This document shows, one piece after another, positions 44,167 to 53,253 of a DNA stretch of 64,000 nucleotides (the stretch's first letter is position 1; each line of letters opens with the position of its first letter). This DNA is from Bryobacterales bacterium (GTDB lineage: Bacteria; Acidobacteriota; Terriglobia; Bryobacterales; UBA6623), in contig JAPPLB010000079.1 of assembly GCA_028819575.1 (NCBI GenBank), positions 1 through 64,000 on the forward strand, given 5' to 3'. The position numbers and the translations under genes were made by a program. The notes under the pieces are model-generated. The model was not told the DNA's origin. It was given only the letters and a program-made list of their open reading frames with translations, and made no database searches.

Positions 44167-44619
44167 TCAATCGACGTAGGCGATGCAGTCGATTTGGAGC
44201 AGTTGGCCTGGGCGCCGGAAACCGGTCGCGCCGAAGTAGTTTCGCGCTGGCCTCGGATCAGGGAAAAAGGTGTTGTAGGTCTCCGTCATCGGCCCCCAGT
44301 TGTTCACGGGATCGACAAGCGAGACCTGCACCTTGAGCACGTTGGCCATTGAGGAACCGGCACGCTCCAGCGATTCCTTCATGAGCGTCAGGCAATCGGC
44401 GGTTTGTTGCTGGACGTCACCGGGACCGTCCGGGCGCCGTCTCGGATACCAACCGCCGATGCCGCCGAGGAACAGCAGGTGACCGGAGCGCAGTGGACCG
44501 CCGGTGCGCTCCTTCTTCGGTGTCCAGTTATCGGCGGCCTGTGCGGAAGAAGCTCCTGCAAGGCCGAGCGCCACGGCCATCATGGCTTCACGGCGTGAGT
44601 TGGATTTCCCATCGGGCAT
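44167..44619 (-). CDS. Secreted RidA/YjgF-family protein
   Basis: RidA relatives hydrolyse reactive enamines/imines; many paralogues have other roles. ATG 44619 is preceded by GAGGAGG at 8-base spacing and gives 150 residues. The N-terminus SRREAMMAVALGLAGASSAQA looks like a Tat or Sec signal, unusual for RidA, which is normally cytoplasmic. The core includes FLGGIGGWYP, QTADCLTLMKESLERAGSSM, VLKVQVSLVD and RNYFGATGFRRPGQLLQIDC. The segment where canonical RidA has RxxV-x-V is RRPGQLLQIDC, so the active-site arginine cannot be confirmed. Confidence 0.82.
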   Translation of the reverse strand: MPDGKSNSRREAMMAVALGLAGASSAQAADNWTPKKERTGGPLRSGHLLFLGGIGGWYPRRRPDGPGDVQQQTADCLTLMKESLERAGSSMANVLKVQVSLVDPVNNWGPMTETYNTFFPDPRPARNYFGATGFRRPGQLLQIDCIAYVD

Positions 44620-44755
44620 GGCTAGATCTTCCTCCTCTGTACTGCTCGGTTGTAAGGTCCTCACAAAATAGCACAGGAACGGAGATCGCCCGCGCAAGCT
44701 CCGGCGCGTTGCTACAATCGGCGTCTGTCCGCGCTCCGAGCTGGGCTGGGTTCGC

Positions 44756-46255
44756 ATGTTCCGAAAGATCCTGATTGCCAATCGCGGAGAAATTGCAGTC
44801 CGGGTGATCCGCACCTGCAGAGCGATGGGAATCACGGCGGCGGTGGTGTACTCTGACGCGGACCGCGCGTCACTCCATGTGCGGCTCGCCGACGAGGCTG
44901 TGCGAATCGGACCTTCTCCAGCCCACGAGAGCTACCTGCATATCGAACGGATTCTCAAGGCCGCGCGTGATTCCGGCGCCGATGCGATCCATCCGGGTTA
45001 TGGGTTTCTCAGCGAGAACGCCGAGTTCGTCGAGGCCTGCGACCGGGCAGGGTTGACGTTCATCGGGCCGACAGCGGCCGCAATGCGGCTGATGGGTTCG
45101 AAGACGCGCGCACGGGAGGCGATGATGGCCGCCGGAGTCCCCGTCGTACCCGGCACGACCGAGCCGGCAGCGAGTTTCGATGAAGCTCTGGAGGCGGCCA
45201 GAGCGATTGGCTTTCCCGTCATGCTCAAAGCTGCCGGTGGCGGCGGCGGCAAGGGCATGCGGTTGGTTGCGTCGGCGGCCGAGATGGCGCCGGAGTACGA
45301 ACAGGCTCGAGGCGAGGCCCGACAGGCTTTCGGGAACCCGGAAATCTATATCGAGAAGGCGATTGTCAAACCGCGTCATATCGAAGTCCAGATCCTGGCG
45401 GATGCATACGGCAACGTGATCCATCTTTGGGAAAGAGAATGCTCATTGCAGCGGCGCCATCAAAAAGCCCTGGAGGAAGCGCCGGCTCCCCTCGTCGATG
45501 AGCACCCGTCATTGCGAGAGCGGATTACGAAGGCCGGCGTTGAGGCGGCCTCGGCAGCGGGTTATGTGAACGCCGGGACCGTGGAGTTTCTCGCTGACGC
45601 GGAAGGACGGTTCTACTTCCTCGAAATGAACACCCGCCTACAGGTCGAGCACCCGGTGACAGAGATGATCACCCGGCTTGATCTGGTGCGTGAACAGATT
45701 CGCATTGCGGCGGGCGCGAAGCTTCCACTGCTACAAGAGGATGTCGGGTTGCACGGTCACGCGATTGAATGTCGAGTCTACGCGGAGGATCCAGACAATC
45801 AGTTCTTTCCCTCACCAGGCGAAATCACTTCGCTGACTGAACCGGGAGGGCCGGGAGTACGTGTCGATTCGGGAGCTTACGAGGGCTGGTCGGTGCCTAT
45901 GGAATACGACCCGCTCATTGCGAAGTTGGTCGTTTGGGACAAGGATAGGGATTCCGCAGTAGCACGCCTGCGCACCGCTCTTCGGGAATACAATGTGACG
46001 GGAATCAGGACGACACTCGGCTTCTTCCGGGACATCGTTGAAGATGAGGAATTCCGTGCGGGACGGATCGACACCGGTTTTATCGGCCGCTGGATGGAGC
46101 GTAGAGCGTTGCCACGGTCGGACGAAGCAGCGCGGCGGATCGCTGTCGTCGGCGCCGGCGTGCAATTTCTTCGGACCGCCGCTCAGAGCACGAGAAAGTC
46201 TGGGCTGCCCGCCAGCGCCTGGAAGCGGGCCGGCCGGGACGCGTTGCTGCGGTGA
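44756..46255 (+). CDS. Biotin carboxylase subunit of an acyl-CoA carboxylase
   Basis: ATP-dependent carboxylation of biotin for acetyl-, propionyl- or similar acyl-CoA carboxylation. 499 residues: N-terminal domain ILIANRGEIAVRVIRTCR, ATP-grasp loop KAAGGGGGKGMRLV, ECSLQRRHQK and the metal/bicarbonate region EMNTRLQVEHPVTE, then a biotin-carboxylase C domain. It is about 50 residues longer than AccC and resembles the alpha chain of propionyl/methylcrotonyl-CoA carboxylase with its carrier domain split off. The carrier follows 18 bases later; no carboxyltransferase gene is in the window. A TACAAT box lies at 44713-44718. Confidence 0.9.
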   Translation: MFRKILIANRGEIAVRVIRTCRAMGITAAVVYSDADRASLHVRLADEAVRIGPSPAHESYLHIERILKAARDSGADAIHPGYGFLSENAEFVEACDRAGLTFIGPTAAAMRLMGSKTRAREAMMAAGVPVVPGTTEPAASFDEALEAARAIGFPVMLKAAGGGGGKGMRLVASAAEMAPEYEQARGEARQAFGNPEIYIEKAIVKPRHIEVQILADAYGNVIHLWERECSLQRRHQKALEEAPAPLVDEHPSLRERITKAGVEAASAAGYVNAGTVEFLADAEGRFYFLEMNTRLQVEHPVTEMITRLDLVREQIRIAAGAKLPLLQEDVGLHGHAIECRVYAEDPDNQFFPSPGEITSLTEPGGPGVRVDSGAYEGWSVPMEYDPLIAKLVVWDKDRDSAVARLRTALREYNVTGIRTTLGFFRDIVEDEEFRAGRIDTGFIGRWMERRALPRSDEAARRIAVVGAGVQFLRTAAQSTRKSGLPASAWKRAGRDALLR

Positions 46256-46273
46256 GCAGATGAGCCCCGCTGC

Positions 46274-46783
46274 GTGACCGCGATGAAGCTGCTTTCGACA
46301 ATCGGTGACACGCAAGTGACCTTGGAGCTACAGCGCGATTCCTCGTCTTCGGTCAGCTTTCGCATCGACGATGATTCCGGCAAAGCCGACATTCGAGAGA
46401 TCGCGCCTCTCACTTACTCTGTTATCGAGGCCGGCCGCCATTACGATGTGCGCATCTACGAACGCGGCAGCGGTATGTTTGACGTTGCTGTCAACGGAGA
46501 GGCGTATCCGGTTACCGTGACCGATCCGAGGCGCTGGACTCAGGCCGGGGGCGCATCGGACGCCTCCGGGCCTCGGAAAATAAAAGCGTCCATGCCCGGA
46601 AAGGTCGTCAAATTGCTGGTTCAGGAAGGCGACGAAGTCGACGCAGCGCAAGGACTCGTCATCGTGGAGGCGATGAAGATGCAGAATGCGATGAAGTCGC
46701 CGAAGGCGGGCAGGGTTGCCGTCATCGAAGTGTCGGAGGGCGGTTCAGTAGCCGCTGGCGAGACGCTTGTCGTCATCGAATGA
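46274..46783 (+). CDS. Biotin carboxyl carrier protein
   Basis: Carries the carboxyl group on biotin for the preceding carboxylase. A GTG at 46274 or ATG at 46283 starts a 166-169-residue protein. The N-terminal 90 residues form a beta-rich domain like the BT linker domain of acyl-CoA carboxylase alpha chains. The C-terminal biotinyl domain (about 100-169) has SMPGKVVKLLVQEGDEV and the biotinylation site EAMKMQNAM. Together with the upstream gene it makes a split alpha chain. Confidence 0.92.
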   Translation: MTAMKLLSTIGDTQVTLELQRDSSSSVSFRIDDDSGKADIREIAPLTYSVIEAGRHYDVRIYERGSGMFDVAVNGEAYPVTVTDPRRWTQAGGASDASGPRKIKASMPGKVVKLLVQEGDEVDAAQGLVIVEAMKMQNAMKSPKAGRVAVIEVSEGGSVAAGETLVVIE

Positions 46784-46795
46784 AGGTTGGAACCA

Positions 46796-47560
46796 ATGCC
46801 TGCAAGACCGGATTGTCCTTCATGCAGCGGAACCGGATGGAAGGAAGTGGACAAGGGGGGTGTGCCCGCGGTTGTCCGTTGCGGCTGTGCTGAGGTGCAA
46901 CGTCAGGGGACCTTGTTGAAACAAGCGGGCATCCCTGAGCGGTTCGAGCAGGCAAGCTTTGACAACTTCAGTCTGCCCCGTGATAACCCGATCGCCAACC
47001 GTGCCCTGGCGCACGCGATGATCGAAGCCAAGGGATACGCGCGTGAGTTCCCTACGGCCCCAAAACCAGGATTGATGTTGCAGGGACCTCCAGGCGTCGG
47101 CAAGACACACCTCGCCTGCGCCGTACTCAAGGGTCTCGTCGAACGGGGCTTCGAGGGGTTGTTCTTTGACTACCAGAACCTGCTGGACCGGATTCGCGCG
47201 GGGTACAACCCGGCGGCCGGCACGAGCGAGCGCGAAGCCTATCGCTCGGCGCTCGAGGGCGAGGTCCTGCTGCTCGACGACTTGGGCTCGCACCGCGCGA
47301 GTGATTGGGTGAAGGACGTGGTAACGAGCATCATCAACAACCGCTACAACGCCAGGAAAGCCCTCATCGTCACCACCAATCTTCCCGACGAGGACTTGGG
47401 AGACCGCAAGAGCGACAAGAACCCTGAGGCCGGCCATTATCACATCAAAGACATGCTGGCCGACCGGATCGGCCCGCAGGCGCGTTCGCGGCTGTTCGAG
47501 ATGTGCAAAGTCGTGCGGATCGAGGCCAGCGACTACCGGCTCAAGGACGTGCGGCGGTAG
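46796..47560 (+). CDS. DnaC/IstB-like AAA+ ATPase with N-terminal zinc finger
   Basis: Resembles helicase loaders of the DnaC/DnaI type. ATG 46796 was preferred over an in-frame TTG nine bases earlier; 254 residues. The N-terminus has Cys pairs CPSCSGTG and RCGC that may bind zinc. The AAA domain shows Walker A GPPGVGKTHLACAV, Walker B VLLLDDLGSH and sensor VTTNLP. It follows the biotin carrier gene by 12 bases with no functional link apparent. No transposase is next to it, so IstB of an IS21 element is unlikely. Confidence 0.85.
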   Translation: MPARPDCPSCSGTGWKEVDKGGVPAVVRCGCAEVQRQGTLLKQAGIPERFEQASFDNFSLPRDNPIANRALAHAMIEAKGYAREFPTAPKPGLMLQGPPGVGKTHLACAVLKGLVERGFEGLFFDYQNLLDRIRAGYNPAAGTSEREAYRSALEGEVLLLDDLGSHRASDWVKDVVTSIINNRYNARKALIVTTNLPDEDLGDRKSDKNPEAGHYHIKDMLADRIGPQARSRLFEMCKVVRIEASDYRLKDVRR

Positions 47561-47614
47561 ACATCTTCACATCTTCCACCGCATCCGTCCGAGTGAGCTC
47601 CTCATCAAGGCCAG

Positions 47615-48898
47615 TCATTTCAGACTCCCTTCGAAGCCCCTCTCGATGGCGTTCAGACCGGCGGTGACCTCTTCAGCCCCGCTCATGTCGAACGCCGGCA
47701 GTTTCTCCCTGCGTTTGCGCCCCAGGTCGGAGGCGACGTTCCCGGCCAGGGCGATCCGCACGCAGCGGCCCTTGGTGCGGACGGCTTCCTCGATCAGCCC
47801 GGTAAACAGGTTGCCGGTAATGGCGATGTCGGTCGTGCCTTCGAGCTCGATCCCTGAGGCATAGACTTTCTGCGGCCACTTGGCTGCGTAGTCTTCCTCG
47901 CGGCGCGTGCCGGGACCGTTGTGACTGTTTGAAAATGCGTTCCCGGTGATGCTGATACGGCCGCTTTTCGGTCCGACTCGTACCGCCGGATTCGGCATGA
48001 TCGTGAACGTGTTGGCCGACACCGAGCTGCCCCAGGCGTCGCGCAGGTCCACGCCGCCGCCCTGGTTGTGCGCAATCACGTTCGACCCGATGGTCACGCC
48101 GTAAACATCACGATCAAGGACGATCGCCGTTCCCTGGCACTCTTCGATCATGTTTCCCGAAAGAACCGAGCCGTAGGTGTTCTCGATGACCACGCCATGG
48201 CGTAGGTGGTCGTCGATGTTGTTGGCGTTCATGCAGAGGTTGAAGCCGTCGATACAGCGAAGCGCGTCCTGGTTCTCTTCGAACTGGTTGCCGTTGACGA
48301 CGATGTCGTGTCCACCCTCGAGATTGACGCCGGCCTTCGCGTTGTAGGTGAAGATCGAATCGTTAATGCGCGGGTCTTCGTAGCAGTCGATGCAGTTGAG
48401 GCCGTGACCGCCGTTGCGGTCGATCGACAGGCCGTGGACGTAGATCTCGTTGATGCCCTCGGCATGGATGCCGTGACCGCTCTTGGGATTGCCGCTGATG
48501 CGGAAGTCGGCGAGCTGAACCCGCCACAGGAACGATTCGCGGCGATCTTCACGGCTCTCGGCAGACTCGCGCTTCGGGTGGCGGACGATCAGAGCCGGCT
48601 CTCCCTCTTCGTTTCGATTGCGGATGTGGGTCGCCGCGCCAGAGCCTTCCACGCGCGTCTCGGGCTTCGACAGGACAAGTGGCTCGGTGATGTCGTAGTT
48701 CCCTGGCGGAATGCGCACCACGCCGCCTTCCTCGGGCAGCGCGTCGAATGCCGCTTGAAGATCGGCATGATCGGCCGCGTTGATCGTCGCGGGTGAGCCG
48801 GGCGCCTGAGCCCCGGCGGGATGGGGCTGGCCGAACCAAAGCGCCCCTCCAAGTCCTGCGGCGAGGCACAACAAAACCACGATACGAGAGCTGATCAT
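47615..48898 (-). CDS. Secreted right-handed beta-helix protein
   Basis: 427 residues from ATG 48898, preceded by GGGAGG. A signal peptide ends near GAQA. Repeated short segments such as NGHGLNCIDC, NSIFTYN-like, KAGVNLEGGHDIVVNGNQF, ENTYGSVLSGNMIEE, DVYGVTIGSNVIAHN and DAWGSSVSANTF build parallel beta-helix coils of the pectate-lyase/PbH1 type. The opening HADLQAAFDALPEEGGVVRI and PPGNYDIT is typical of polysaccharide lyase-like or epimerase-like proteins. No definite catalytic residues can be named. It probably binds or cleaves a polysaccharide outside the cell. Confidence 0.85.
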   Translation of the reverse strand: MISSRIVVLLCLAAGLGGALWFGQPHPAGAQAPGSPATINAADHADLQAAFDALPEEGGVVRIPPGNYDITEPLVLSKPETRVEGSGAATHIRNRNEEGEPALIVRHPKRESAESREDRRESFLWRVQLADFRISGNPKSGHGIHAEGINEIYVHGLSIDRNGGHGLNCIDCYEDPRINDSIFTYNAKAGVNLEGGHDIVVNGNQFEENQDALRCIDGFNLCMNANNIDDHLRHGVVIENTYGSVLSGNMIEECQGTAIVLDRDVYGVTIGSNVIAHNQGGGVDLRDAWGSSVSANTFTIMPNPAVRVGPKSGRISITGNAFSNSHNGPGTRREEDYAAKWPQKVYASGIELEGTTDIAITGNLFTGLIEEAVRTKGRCVRIALAGNVASDLGRKRREKLPAFDMSGAEEVTAGLNAIERGFEGSLK

Positions 48899-49419
48899 TA
48901 CATCCTCCCTGAACGGTGAACTGCGATCACAAGGCGGGACTGTCATACGGCTTGAAAGTCCGTGGTGAAACCCAGCGTAGCACCGGGAGCGGCGAGGCGC
49001 CCGCCTGACAAGGCGCGACGAGGGAACATATTGGACATATGTGACCGCGGAGCAACGCAGTTCAGTCGGGATGCATCGCCGCTTGAATGCAGTGGGGCTT
49101 TTGCCACGGGCTGCTTGGCCTCGACGATGACAAATGCCAAGTCGCTTGCAATACGTCACACTGACGATTGCAGTAAGGTCGGATTTCCTCTCGGCGCTCC
49201 GATGCGGGCGTTTACTGCACTTTTGCGCACGTAATGCATATCCTTGCCGTCAACAACGGAGTGCAGGCTCCGGCTGGCCGTGTATCTCGACAAGCAGCTC
49301 TCGAAGGCCGTGCATGGTGACGGTATCGGCCAAGGTCGCTCGGGCGATTTGAAAGCACTTCCGAACCCGACAGGTCGCCCCCCTTTTCCGCCGTAGCGAT
49401 TCTGTATCATGAGCTATTC
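48899..49419. other. Gene-free stretch between divergent genes
   Basis: 521 bases with no gene that I can support on either strand. A minus-strand stretch around 49270-49390 has a protein-like composition in one frame (ATLADTVTMHGLRELLVEI) but lacks a proper start and is closed by stops. It could be a remnant of a decayed gene. Confidence 0.35.
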
Positions 49420-50226
49420 ATGAGGACGTTTTGCTGTTTCCTGCTGTTGGCCGTCCCGCTTGCGGCCCAGCACGGACGCTACGACAAGGAGTCGAACCAT
49501 CCGGCCATCGGCGACCCCGTGCAGATTGCGGCCGGTGAAAAACTCTACCAGCGGTCTTGCGCCGGCTGCCACGGCCCGGACGGCAGCGGCGGACGCGGTC
49601 CCAACCTCGTGGTGCGGCCGATGTGGCACCCGCTCAGTGACGAGAAGATCTTCTCGATGATCCGCGACGGTATTCCGGGCACGGTCATGCCGCCTACGAA
49701 CCTGTCCGATGATGAGAGCTGGCAGCTCGTCGCTTTCATTCACGCCTTGATCGGACCGGCCGCCGAAAATCCGCCGCCCGGCGACGCAAGCGCCGGCGAG
49801 AAGATCTTCTGGGGCAAGAAAGCCAATTGCTCGAGTTGCCACACGATCCGTGGCAAGGGCGGACACCTCGGCCCGGACTTGACCAACATCGGCGGCATGC
49901 GCCCCTTGGCCGTCATTCGCGAATCCGTCCTTGATCCCTCGGAGGAACTCTATCTGCTCGAGAAGGAAGCGGTGACGGTAAAGCTGAAGAACGGCGAGAC
50001 CATCCACGGCGTCGCGCGCAACCGCAACAACTACTCGCTGCAGATCATCGAGCGGGATGGCGGTCTCCATCTCCTCTCGATGCGCGACGTCGCCGAGCTT
50101 GAAATCCTCGAACGCTCCGCCATGCCCGGCGACTACGGCGAGAAACTTTCGGCCGAAGAACTCGAAAACCTGTTTGCTTTCCTGTCCCGGCAGACTCTTC
50201 GCGGCACTGCGGAGGCGAGCCACTAA
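49420..50226 (+). CDS. Secreted dihaem cytochrome c with planctomycete-type haem-binding domain
   Basis: 268 residues with a signal peptide (MRTFCCFLLLAVPLAAQ). The first cytochrome c domain (about 35-110) has CAGCHGPDG and a distal Met in GTVMPP. The second domain (about 125-165) has CSSCHTIRGKGGHLGPDLT. The C-terminal region LKNGETIHGVARNRNNYSLQ and ENLFAFLSRQ is the haem-binding module common in Planctomycetes, Verrucomicrobia and Acidobacteria. It sits 87 bases upstream of a PQQ dehydrogenase and probably accepts its electrons. Confidence 0.9.
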   Translation: MRTFCCFLLLAVPLAAQHGRYDKESNHPAIGDPVQIAAGEKLYQRSCAGCHGPDGSGGRGPNLVVRPMWHPLSDEKIFSMIRDGIPGTVMPPTNLSDDESWQLVAFIHALIGPAAENPPPGDASAGEKIFWGKKANCSSCHTIRGKGGHLGPDLTNIGGMRPLAVIRESVLDPSEELYLLEKEAVTVKLKNGETIHGVARNRNNYSLQIIERDGGLHLLSMRDVAELEILERSAMPGDYGEKLSAEELENLFAFLSRQTLRGTAEASH

Positions 50227-50313
50227 CGAAGAAGCCCTCAGATCGACAGGCCGGACAATGAACCGCCGCGTGGACTTGACTAGAACGTGAACATTAGCGA
50301 GCAAAGAAAACTG

Positions 50314-51909
50314 ATGCGTGTGCTGGCGTTGCTTCTCACAATCTGTGGCCTTGCGGCCGGCCAGGTTCGTTACGAGGATATCCTGAACAGCCCCGGCAAG
50401 AACTGGCTGACGTACGCCGGAAGCTACAACGGTTGGCGCCACAGCCCGCTGGACCAGATCACGCCTCGGAATGCCGGCTCGTTGGTCCCCAAGTGGGTCT
50501 ACCGCGTTCCCAACTCGGTCCGGTTGCAGACTTCGCCTGTCGTTTACGACGGCGTCATGTACGTGACCGACACGAACGCCGTGTATGCTCTCGACGCGCG
50601 CAGCGGCCGGCTGATCTGGAGCTACGTCGACGGCCGCGCCGAAGAGTCCGGACCCAACCGCGGGCCGGCGATTCTCGGCGATCGCATCTACTTTACAACC
50701 AGTGACAACTATCTCACCGCTCTTGACCGGCGCTCGGGCGGCGTCCTCTTCAGCAAGAAATTCGCCCGCGTCGAGGACGGCGTCACTTCGACTTCCGCTC
50801 CTTTCGCCGTCAAGGACATGGTGATCGTCGGCAGCGCCGGCGGTGACTACGGTGTTCGTGGTTTTTTGGCCGCGATGTCGGCTGAAACGGGCGAAGAGAT
50901 CTGGCGCACCTACACTGTCCCGGCGAGGGGCGAGCCCGGTTCGGAAACCTGGGGCGACCTCATCGAGTGGGGCGGCGCCGCGACTTGGCTCTCCGGCACT
51001 TTCGATCCCGACCTCGATACCCTCTATTGGACGACCGGCAACCCCTGGCCCGATTTCAACGCCTCCGTGAGGCCGGGCGACAACCTCTACAGTTGCTCGC
51101 TGCTGGCGCTCGATCCCGAGACCGGAAAGATGAAATGGTACTTCCAGTTCACGCCGCACGATACCCATGACTGGGACGCCCAGAGTTGGCCGATGCTGGT
51201 CGACCTGGAGTGGGAAGGCAAGCCGCGCAAGCTCGTCCTGCACGCCAACCGCAACGGGTTCTTTTACATCCTCGACCGCGAAACCGGAGAGTTTCTGCGG
51301 GCTACCAAGCTTACTGACAGCGTCGATTGGGCAACCGGCATCGACAAGAACGGCCGTCCCATCCTTGTTCCCGGCAAGGACCCGACAATCGATGGCAACT
51401 GGGTTTGCCCCAGTGTCAAAGGCGCGACGAACTGGATGGGCCAAACATTCCATCCCGATACCGGGCTGCTCTACGTCCTCACGTTGGAGCAGTGCGGCTG
51501 GTTCACTACCTCCGAGCAGGAGCCCCTCCCGATGAACAACTTCCCCGGCGGCGGCGCCACCGAAGAGGGCGGTCAGGTCATCCTGCGGGCCATCGACCCG
51601 AAGACCGGCGAGCGCGCTTGGGAATATCCCATGACCGGCTTCGGCCGCATGTGGACCGGCACGGTCTCGACAAAAACGGGGGTTCTGTTCTCGGGCGATG
51701 ACGCCGGGCAGTTGATCGCGCTCGAAGCCCGGACTGGCCGCCACCTGTGGAACTTCAACATGGGCGAGCTTTCGACCGCTTCGCCCGTCATCTACGAAGT
51801 CGACGGCAAGCAGCACGTCGCCATCGCCTCCGCCACCGCTATCTTCGCTTTCGGTCTCTTCGAACCCGTCGAGCCCATGGACTTGCCCAACATCAAGACA
51901 CGGAAATAG
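50314..51909 (+). CDS. Secreted PQQ-dependent (quinoprotein) dehydrogenase
   Basis: An eight-bladed propeller alcohol/sugar dehydrogenase using pyrroloquinoline quinone. ATG 50314 (MRVLALLLTICGLAAGQ) gives 531 residues with signal peptide; a GTG at 50287 is less likely. The blade motifs YALDARSGRLIWSY, LTALDRRSGGVLF and LLALDPETGKMKW are visible. The active-site segment TTGNPWPDFNASVRPGDNLY contains the expected Asn and Asp, and TPHDTHDWDA is a family hallmark. The vicinal disulfide Cys-Cys of methanol dehydrogenase is absent. The upstream cytochrome is the likely electron acceptor. Confidence 0.9.
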   Translation: MRVLALLLTICGLAAGQVRYEDILNSPGKNWLTYAGSYNGWRHSPLDQITPRNAGSLVPKWVYRVPNSVRLQTSPVVYDGVMYVTDTNAVYALDARSGRLIWSYVDGRAEESGPNRGPAILGDRIYFTTSDNYLTALDRRSGGVLFSKKFARVEDGVTSTSAPFAVKDMVIVGSAGGDYGVRGFLAAMSAETGEEIWRTYTVPARGEPGSETWGDLIEWGGAATWLSGTFDPDLDTLYWTTGNPWPDFNASVRPGDNLYSCSLLALDPETGKMKWYFQFTPHDTHDWDAQSWPMLVDLEWEGKPRKLVLHANRNGFFYILDRETGEFLRATKLTDSVDWATGIDKNGRPILVPGKDPTIDGNWVCPSVKGATNWMGQTFHPDTGLLYVLTLEQCGWFTTSEQEPLPMNNFPGGGATEEGGQVILRAIDPKTGERAWEYPMTGFGRMWTGTVSTKTGVLFSGDDAGQLIALEARTGRHLWNFNMGELSTASPVIYEVDGKQHVAIASATAIFAFGLFEPVEPMDLPNIKTRK

Positions 51910-51931
51910 AAACCGGCTTGGCCTCCCTGTT

Positions 51932-53017
51932 TTAGTGCACCGCAACGTCGCGTACTTTCGTCCGGCGTGAGCTTCCGGCCGGGCCTTCGACCCGCAGGGT
52001 GACGACGTACTCACCCGCCTGCCCATAGGCGTGCAGGGGATGCTGCTCGTCGGAGCTCGAGCCGTCGCCGAAGTCCCACTTCCACGATGTGACATCTCCC
52101 TCGGACATGTCCTGAAACGCCACCAGGCGGCGCTGCATGTCGAGCACCCGGAAGGCCCACCTGGCATCGATCGGCTTGCGGAATCGCTCGTCCAAAGGCA
52201 TAAGCCGAAAGGCGACCAAGTCAGATGCGTTGCCGTACATCGTCGTCTTGTGGGAAAGGTTCCAGAATCCCTCGTAGTCCTCCTTGTTCACGTCGTCGTA
52301 GTCGAGGATCGACCACGACATCCCGATGACCTCGTTCTCAACCAGTTTCGAGACGACGGCCCGGGCCGCCTCGGGCGGGGCGTAATCGAACGGTGTGATC
52401 CAGAACTCCAATATCAGCTTGCCGCTCTCGCCGGGCTTGAAATCGTAGGCGTACGCCGCATTCGCCCAAGGCAGTTCTTTGACCCAAGGCTGGCTGCCCC
52501 ACACGAACGCCCAGTCCTGGCCTTCGTGCGGCGTCATGATGTGGTAGTTCTGTGCATGGAGGCCGTGAAAGAGGAAGTGCGCCTTCATCTTGTCGAGCTT
52601 CTTGTAGGGGTGCTCGGTTTTGATGAATGGTCCTCCCGACAAGTCGGCATCGACAACCAGCTCGAAAATGTCGTTGTACCGGCCGGCTCGGGCAAAATCC
52701 CAATAGTTGTCGAACGCCTCGTACAGGAAGTACAAGTGAGGCATTCCCTTCACCCAGCCGACCGTAACCTTCACATCCAGGCTTGACGGATCGATGTTCC
52801 TGCCGTGGCCCTTGACCGTGTCGGAGAGTTGATCCGTGCCGATCATGAACGAGTCGGGCACCATCGCCCAGTCGTCGGTCTTGGCGTCGATGCGCGGAAT
52901 CTTGTCCGGCGGAAACTGGAAGATCTTGAACTCGACATCGGGGCGCTCCAGCGCCAACAGCCCCCCTGCATGGCCGAGGGCTGCAAGTGTCAAAACGAGG
53001 AGAAGCTTTTTTCTCAT
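51932..53017 (-). CDS. Secreted protein with C-terminal PKD domain
   Basis: 361 residues with a signal peptide (MRKKLLLVLTLAALGHAGG). The N-terminal 270 residues are rich in Trp, Tyr and Phe and contain IDAKTDDWAMVPDSF and FELVVDADLSGGPF. This pattern resembles DOMON/carbohydrate-binding family 9-like domains used to bind sugars or haem. The C-terminal domain (about 285-361) is a clear PKD fold: WKWDFGDGSSSDEQHPLHAY, GEYVVTLRVEG. It probably binds extracellular polymers; no catalytic site is apparent. It is convergent with the PQQ dehydrogenase. Confidence 0.8.
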   Translation of the reverse strand: MRKKLLLVLTLAALGHAGGLLALERPDVEFKIFQFPPDKIPRIDAKTDDWAMVPDSFMIGTDQLSDTVKGHGRNIDPSSLDVKVTVGWVKGMPHLYFLYEAFDNYWDFARAGRYNDIFELVVDADLSGGPFIKTEHPYKKLDKMKAHFLFHGLHAQNYHIMTPHEGQDWAFVWGSQPWVKELPWANAAYAYDFKPGESGKLILEFWITPFDYAPPEAARAVVSKLVENEVIGMSWSILDYDDVNKEDYEGFWNLSHKTTMYGNASDLVAFRLMPLDERFRKPIDARWAFRVLDMQRRLVAFQDMSEGDVTSWKWDFGDGSSSDEQHPLHAYGQAGEYVVTLRVEGPAGSSRRTKVRDVAVH

Positions 53018-53063
53018 GGATTCCTCCAGGAAGCGAGCGGTACGCTTTCAGGATGTTGGTTAG

Positions 53064-53172
53064 ACTGCATTTCTTACCACGTCTGGAGACGAAGTGCGTA
53101 AGAGGGCCGTCAGGACGAGACGGGCGCCGGGCGGAGGAAAAAGGCGCGCGCAGGTGTAGCGGCCATATCACC
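53064..53172. mobile_element. MITE family 1, copy C (internally deleted, right end lost)
   Basis: The left end TGCATTTCTTACCAC (53066-53080, one mismatch) and about 80 bases of interior match the complete copies. The sequence then jumps from the CAGGTGTA block to GCGGCCATAT, which in full copies is about 60 bases further on, and the right end is missing. TTAG precedes it at 53060-53063. Confidence 0.75.
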
Positions 53173-53190
53173 TCCTTCTGCCCCTCGCGT

Positions 53191-53245
53191 CACGAATCAC
53201 GAATCAAGGGGTTGTTGAATCACGAAACACGAGACACGAACCACG
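53191..53245. repeat. Degenerate CACGAATCA-type short repeat
   Basis: CACGAATCACGAATC (53191-53205) and a second run of CACGAA/CACGAG/CACGAA units (53221-53245) are imperfect repeats next to the damaged element copy. They are too short and too irregular for a CRISPR array. Confidence 0.5.
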
Positions 53246-53253
53246 GCCTTGCT

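Noticed and set aside
46796-47560. IstB subunit of an IS21 insertion sequence
   Set aside because: No istA transposase or terminal repeats nearby, and the N-terminal Cys-rich finger fits a stand-alone DnaC-like loader.
49156-49410. Possible remnant of a small regulator (Cys residues and ATLADT segment on the minus strand)
   Set aside because: Resemblance to Rrf2-type C-termini is faint, there is no start codon or helix-turn-helix, and the frame is closed on both sides.
49414-52167. Very long minus-strand open frame opposite the cytochrome and PQQ dehydrogenase genes
   Set aside because: Both plus-strand genes have complete family motifs, signal peptides and haem sites; the antisense frame spans their boundaries and has no recognisable domain.
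53191-53245. CRISPR-like short repeats
   Set aside because: Units are about 8 bp, irregular and not separated by unique spacers; no cas gene is present.
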